DNA of 64,000 nucleotides from Stenotrophomonas sp. BIO128-Bstrain (GTDB lineage: Bacteria > Pseudomonadota > Gammaproteobacteria > Xanthomonadales > Xanthomonadaceae): contig NZ_CP124620.1 in the NCBI RefSeq assembly GCF_030128875.1, positions 3,100,001 through 3,164,000 on the forward strand, given 5' to 3'. Position 1 is the first letter of the stretch, and each line of letters begins with the position of its first letter. Shown here piece by piece: positions 60,043 to 64,000 of this stretch. The translations under genes and the position numbers were made by a program. Below the pieces are notes generated by a model that worked only from the letters and a program-made list of their open reading frames with translations, made no database searches and was not told the origin of the DNA.

Positions 60043-61218
60043 TCACAGCCCCGCGGCGCGCTTCCAGAACATCGACACCAGCGGCGGCAGCTTGCCGGCG
60101 CAGCCCAGCGCGCGCCCGCGCGCCAGGGTCAGGTGCATTTCATCGTTGGAGAACACCGTATTGATCGCATCGAAGCTGTACGCAGCGACGGTGTTCTCGC
60201 TGCGGCGCTCGCGCGCCCAGCGCTGCAGGCGGTGCGGTGACATCCAGTCCTGGCGGCGCTGCTGTGCAGCCAGCACCATTGCCCGCAACGCAGCCACATC
60301 ACGCAGGCCGAGGTTGACGCCCTGCCCGGCCAGCGGATGCACCACGTGGGCCGCATCCCCCAGCGCAAGCACGCGGCCGGCGACGTAACCGGTCGCCAGC
60401 TGTCGGCGCAGCGGGAAGGCCGCGCGCCTGGAGGCCAGCGTCATCGCGCCCAGGCGGCCGGCAAAGGCGTTGGTCAGCTCGCGACCGAACGCCGCATCAT
60501 CCAGCGCCAGCACGCGCTCGGCCTCGGCGTCGGGCAGGGTCCACACGATCGAGCTGCGGTGCGTGCCGATCGGCAGCACCGCCAGCGGGCCGGTCACCAG
60601 GAAGCGCTGCCAGGCCGTGGCTTCGTTGGCTTTTTCGGTATCCACGTAGGCGACCACGCCACGCTGGCCGTACTCCTGGCGCGTGACCTCCAGCCCGGCC
60701 AGCCGGCGCAGGGTGGATTCGGCCCCGTCCGCGGCAATCGCCAGCGACGCCTCGAGCCTGCGGCCGTCATCCAGGCGCAGGCGCACCCCGTTGGCGTCCT
60801 GCTCCAGGGCTTCCACCCGCGCCGGGCAGCACAGCTGCACGCCGGCCGCCGGCAGCGCCGCCCACAGGCGGTCCACCAGCAGATCGTTCTCCACGATCCA
60901 GCCCAGTTGTTCGCGGCCTAGCGTGTCGGCATCGAAGCGCAGTTCATCGCCACCGGCCGCATCCCAGACCCGCATCCGGCGGTAGGCACACGCCCGCGCC
61001 GTGCTCACCGCCGGCCACACGCCGAGCGAGGCCAGCAGCTGCGTATTGTCCGGCGCGAACGCATACACGCGCAGGTCCGGCTGCTGCGGTTGCCACGCGG
61101 CGGGCTCGCGGCCTTCGACCAGCGTCACCGTCAATCCGGCATCGGCCAAGGCCAGGGCGCAGGCCGCACCGACCACGCCGCCGCCGACCACCACCACGTC
61201 CTGCGGGCGCCGGCTCAC
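60043..61218 (-). CDS. Ubiquinone-pathway FAD monooxygenase (UbiI/UbiF/UbiM-like)
   Basis: 391 residues starting GTG inside the ubiH stop (GTGA). The FAD Rossmann motif DVVVVGGGVVGAACALALAD, the middle AIAADGAESTLRRL and the second FAD motif LGDAAHVVHPLAGQGVNLGL define the UbiH/UbiF/UbiI family. In xanthomonads one member hydroxylates C5 or C6 of the quinone ring. Which position this one modifies cannot be told by eye. Confidence 0.9.
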   Translation of the reverse strand: MSRRPQDVVVVGGGVVGAACALALADAGLTVTLVEGREPAAWQPQQPDLRVYAFAPDNTQLLASLGVWPAVSTARACAYRRMRVWDAAGGDELRFDADTLGREQLGWIVENDLLVDRLWAALPAAGVQLCCPARVEALEQDANGVRLRLDDGRRLEASLAIAADGAESTLRRLAGLEVTRQEYGQRGVVAYVDTEKANEATAWQRFLVTGPLAVLPIGTHRSSIVWTLPDAEAERVLALDDAAFGRELTNAFAGRLGAMTLASRRAAFPLRRQLATGYVAGRVLALGDAAHVVHPLAGQGVNLGLRDVAALRAMVLAAQQRRQDWMSPHRLQRWARERRSENTVAAYSFDAINTVFSNDEMHLTLARGRALGCAGKLPPLVSMFWKRAAGL

Positions 61219-62420
61219 AGGCCGGCTCCGCGGCACAGCGCCGGCACCTGACCACGGAAGCCCATCGCGCCCCCCACCAGCATCGACTGCATCGGCGTCG
61301 CCTGTGCCGCCAGCAGGCCGAGCGACCGCAGCGGCCGCATCAGCGGCGCCGGGTTGCTGGTCAGGCGCGCCAGCCCACCGGAGAAGGCGATGGTCTGCTC
61401 GCGGTCTTCAAGACGTCGGGCCACGTGTTCGCGCAGCAGCGCATCGCTGCCGGCATCGTCGGCGTCGGCCACGAGTTCGGCCAGGGTCAGCGCATCGCGC
61501 AGGCCCAGGTTGAAGCCCTGTGCGCCCAGCGGATGGATGGTCTGCGCGGCATTGCCCAGCAGGACCGTGCGCTCACCGACCAGCGCGCGCGACAGCACCT
61601 GGATCAAGGGGTACGCGCTGCGTGGCCCACTCTCCAGCAGGCGGCCGGCACGCCAGCCGATGGCCCCCTGCAGCCGGCTCACCCAGGCCGCATCGTCCAG
61701 CGCCATCACCGCCTCGGCCTGCTCGCGGGCAACGCCGTGCACCGCACCGAAGTGGCGGTCGCCACGCGGCAGCAACGCGGTCGGGCCGGTGTCGGTGAAG
61801 CGCTCGTACGCGGCGCCGTCCGGCGCACGTGCGGCGCGCACCCGCGAGACGAACAGGGTCTGCTCGAAATCATGCTCGTCCACCTCGATCCCCAGCGCCT
61901 CGCGCACGCCGCTGCGGGTGCCGTCGGCACCGACCACCAGGCGCGCCAGCAGGCAGCGCTCACCGCTGTCATCGGCGATGAAGACCTGGCGATACCCGTC
62001 CACCGTGGCGCCCAGGCGCACGAACCGGGCCGGGCGATAGCGGGTCAGGTGGGCCAGCGTGTCCAGCCGCGCCTCCAGCGCCTGGCCGAAATCGCGGGCG
62101 ACCACGACCTGGCCGAACCACGGGCGCTGGTACTGCGCGGCCGCCATCTGCACCCGACCGAAATCGCCTGCGCGGCTGACATGGATGCGGGTGATCGGGC
62201 CGGGCGCAGTAGCCAGCTTCTGCATCACGCCCAGTGCGGTCAGCGCGTTGACCGTGGCGGCCGCGAAGCTGAGGTTGCGCTGGTCGAACACTGCCGGCAG
62301 CGTGCCCAGCGGCGAAGCCTCGACCAGGCCGACATCACGGCCGGCACGGTCCAGGGCGATGGCCAGGCTGGCACCGACCAGCCCGCCGCCTACGATCACT
62401 ACATCATGTCGTTCACTCAT
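61215..62420 (-). CDS. ubiH: 2-octaprenyl-6-methoxyphenol hydroxylase-like protein UbiH
   Basis: 401 residues. FAD motif DVVIVGGGLVGASLAIALDR, the DG motif VVGADGTRSGVREAL, and LLGNAAQTIHPLGAQGFNLG, where GNAAQ in place of GDAAH is characteristic of UbiH. Start MSERHDVV; an in-frame ATG three codons upstream is possible. Paired with a second family member 4 nt overlapping, as in the usual ubiH-ubiI/ubiF operon. Confidence 0.92.
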   Translation of the reverse strand: MSERHDVVIVGGGLVGASLAIALDRAGRDVGLVEASPLGTLPAVFDQRNLSFAAATVNALTALGVMQKLATAPGPITRIHVSRAGDFGRVQMAAAQYQRPWFGQVVVARDFGQALEARLDTLAHLTRYRPARFVRLGATVDGYRQVFIADDSGERCLLARLVVGADGTRSGVREALGIEVDEHDFEQTLFVSRVRAARAPDGAAYERFTDTGPTALLPRGDRHFGAVHGVAREQAEAVMALDDAAWVSRLQGAIGWRAGRLLESGPRSAYPLIQVLSRALVGERTVLLGNAAQTIHPLGAQGFNLGLRDALTLAELVADADDAGSDALLREHVARRLEDREQTIAFSGGLARLTSNPAPLMRPLRSLGLLAAQATPMQSMLVGGAMGFRGQVPALCRGAGL

Positions 62421-62506
62421 GCCCGCCATGATAAGGGTTCGGGCGGCGTGCGGCGGGGTGCCGCAGCAGGCGCTAGAATGAATGCCTGCCCCCACCCGTC
62501 ACCGCC

Positions 62507-63091
62507 ATGACCTCCACTGCCCACCGCGCCTTCGTCCTGTCCGTGCTCGTGCTGCTGATGGCGGCCACGCGGGTCAACCATTTCGCGGCGATTCCGGATG
62601 CGTCCTGGGCGGTATTCTTCATCGGCGGCTTCTACCTGCGCGCGTGGACCCGCGGGGCGTTTCCGCTGCTGATGGCGGTGGCGGTGCTGGTCGACTGGAT
62701 CGTCATCCGCCGCAGCGGCCTGGACTTCTGGCAGCACTACTGCGTGTCACCGGGCTACTGGATGCTGCTGCCGGCCTATTTCGCCATGTGGAGCGGCGGC
62801 ATGCTCCTGCGCGCCGGCTATCACGGCGCCAGCTGGGCCGCGCTGGGCAAGGGCGCGCTGCTGCTGGTCGCGGCAGTAGCGGTCTGCCACCTGTTCGCCC
62901 AGGGCGGTTTCTACTGGACCAGCGACAACGTCGCCACGCCCACCTTCAGCGGCTGGGCGAAGAACTACGGCGACTGGTTCCTGCCCTACCTGCGTACCGC
63001 CGCGGTCTACGTCGGTCTGGCCGCCGCCCTGCAGCTGGCGACCGAACAGGTCGGCAAGCTGCTGCAGGCGCGCCGCGACGTGCTGCGCTGA
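62507..63091 (+). CDS. BtuM-like putative cobalamin transporter
   Basis: 194-residue inner-membrane protein with about six TM helices and no partner ECF module. A single cysteine after TM2, Cys79 in FWQHYCVSPGYWMLLPA, lies where the characterised Thiobacillus BtuM carries its cobalt-ligating Cys80. WAVFFIGGFYLRAW, with an early RVNHF, resembles that family. The next gene, 18 nt on, encodes a cobalamin adenosyltransferase. Sequence recognition is from memory of the family. A TAGAAT -10-like box lies at 62474-62479. Confidence 0.65.
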   Translation: MTSTAHRAFVLSVLVLLMAATRVNHFAAIPDASWAVFFIGGFYLRAWTRGAFPLLMAVAVLVDWIVIRRSGLDFWQHYCVSPGYWMLLPAYFAMWSGGMLLRAGYHGASWAALGKGALLLVAAVAVCHLFAQGGFYWTSDNVATPTFSGWAKNYGDWFLPYLRTAAVYVGLAAALQLATEQVGKLLQARRDVLR

Positions 63092-63109
63092 CCGCGGCCG
63101 GAGGCGACC

Positions 63110-63664
63110 GTGGGCAACCGCTTGTCCCGCATCTATACGCGCACCGGTGACGACGGCAGCACCGGCCTGGGCGATGGCAGCCGCGTGGCCAAGGACGACG
63201 CCCGGGTGGCCGCCTACGGCACCGTCGATGAAGCCAACTCGGCGCTGGGCGTGCTGCTTGCGGTGCCGCTGCCGGCCGATGTGCGTACCCTGCTGACGGT
63301 GATCCAGCACCAGCTGTTCGATCTGGGCGGCGAGCTGTGCATCCCCGGCCATGCCGCCATCCACGCCGCCGATATCCAGGCCCTGGAGCAGCAGCTGGAT
63401 CACTACAACGCCGATCTGCCGGTGCTCAAGGAGTTCATCCTGCCCGCCGGTGGCGAAGCCGCCGCGCGCTGCCACCTGGCCCGCACCATCGTGCGCCGCG
63501 CCGAGCGCGAGACCGTCACCCTGGCGCGCCGGGAGACGGTCCGCCCGGAAGCGCTGCATTACCTCAACCGCCTGTCGGACCTGCTGTTCGTGCTTGCGCG
63601 CGTACTGGCCCGTGCCGACGGCCACGGCGAGGTGCTCTGGCGCCACGAGCGCCGCCACGCCTGA
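63110..63664 (+). CDS. ATP:cob(I)alamin adenosyltransferase, PduO type
   Basis: 184 residues, GTG start. Makes adenosylcobalamin. The ATP-binding N-terminus RLSRIYTRTGDDGSTGLGDG, the helical core VAAYGTVDEANSALGVLL, and the C-terminal motif RETVRPEALHYLNRLSDLLF identify the MMAB/PduO family. It follows the BtuM-like gene by 18 nt, a plausible uptake-and-activation pair for vitamin B12. Confidence 0.95.
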   Translation: MGNRLSRIYTRTGDDGSTGLGDGSRVAKDDARVAAYGTVDEANSALGVLLAVPLPADVRTLLTVIQHQLFDLGGELCIPGHAAIHAADIQALEQQLDHYNADLPVLKEFILPAGGEAAARCHLARTIVRRAERETVTLARRETVRPEALHYLNRLSDLLFVLARVLARADGHGEVLWRHERRHA

Positions 63665-63698
63665 GCGGCCCCGCCGCCCCACCGGATATCCTGCCCGC

Positions 63699-64000
63699 AT
63701 GCTGGTTTTCACCCACCCCGCCTGTCTGCAACACGATCCCGGCCGCGGCCATCCCGAATGCCCGGCGCGCCTGCAGGGGGTACTTGATGCGCTGAAGGCG
63801 GCCTATCCGGACCAGCTGGACTGGCGCGAAGCACCGCCCGCCAAGCTCGGCGAGCTGGCCCGGGTCCACGACAGCGAACTGATCGACCTGGTGCTCAAGC
63901 CGCAGACCGAGCCGTTGCGCCTGATCGACATGGACACCATGACCTCGCCCGGCTCGGCCAGCGCGGCCCTGCATGCAGCCGGTGCCGGCGTCGCCGCCGT
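63699..64000 (+). CDS. Histone deacetylase/acetylpolyamine amidohydrolase family, 5' part
   Basis: 100 codons before the right edge. It begins MLVFTHPACLQHDPGRGHPE, with the family start motif HPECPARL and ARVHDSELIDLV further on. The catalytic HHA and zinc-binding residues lie beyond the window. Bacterial members deacetylate polyamines or other small amides. It starts 35 nt after the adenosyltransferase gene. Confidence 0.88.
   Translation, partial: MLVFTHPACLQHDPGRGHPECPARLQGVLDALKAAYPDQLDWREAPPAKLGELARVHDSELIDLVLKPQTEPLRLIDMDTMTSPGSASAALHAAGAGVAA

Overview
The window is a GC-rich chromosomal segment that looks like Stenotrophomonas or a very close Xanthomonadaceae relative. Three things point there. 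Housekeeping blocks occur in gamma-proteobacterial/xanthomonad order: tRNA-tuf-tRNA-secE-nusG-rplKAJL-rpoB; ychF-pth-rplY-prs-tRNA-ispE-lolB opposite hemA-prfA; and ahpC-ahpF-oxyR. Many intergenic palindromes carry a GTAG foot, the hallmark of the SMAG (REP-type) repeats of Stenotrophomonas. A GT41-type TPR glycosyltransferase, a TonB receptor with a secreted hydrolase, and a secreted subtilase are also typical. No prophage, insertion sequence, CRISPR array or rRNA operon was seen.

Layout. 1-8744 (minus) is the translation/transcription block: a strong promoter at 8716-8744 drives Tyr, Gly and Thr tRNAs, tuf, tRNA-Trp, secE and nusG, followed by the L11-L1 and L10-L7/L12 genes and the first two thirds of rpoB. 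8797-13849 holds a secreted isoaspartyl peptidase/asparaginase and a secreted cyanophycinase, divergent from a TonB-dependent receptor. I read this as a cyanophycin (multi-Arg-Asp) capture and degradation locus. 13878-14252 is a set of three equal 101-bp repeats with DnaA-box-like ends. 14339-21271 (minus) holds ychF, pth, rplY, prs, tRNA-Gln, ispE, lolB and a TPR protein; 21328-26254 (plus) holds hemA, prfA, an OGT-like protein and ppk2.

26341-33935 holds a TlpA-like lipoprotein, YihY, WrbA, DUF2069, a single-domain asparaginase, a secreted S8 protease, ilvE and sufT. 34552-39130 is the proton-translocating transhydrogenase, with pntB and pntAB separated from pntAA by an opposite-strand ECF sigma/DUF3619-like/DUF3106 unit. 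39203-49241 holds DUF1631, a nitroreductase, an exonuclease, a Nudix hydrolase, an N-formylglutamate amidohydrolase-like protein, a divergent MFS/LysR pair, prolyl aminopeptidase and prmC.

49561-53128 is the peroxide-defence unit ahpC-ahpF-oxyR with an OxyR-type box and a terminator. Then follow rnk-like, tal, msrA, DUF2007, glnS, a nucleoside deaminase, rlmM, an EF-hand protein, two ubiquinone FAD monooxygenases, a BtuM-like cobalamin transporter candidate next to a PduO-type adenosyltransferase, and a truncated histone-deacetylase-family gene at the right edge.

Most genes are ordinary core genes. The observations I would follow up first are the cyanophycin locus with its LacI-type operator, the 101-bp repeats, the BtuM-like protein with a conserved-position cysteine, the split pnt operon, and the two competing hairpins between ahpC and ahpF.
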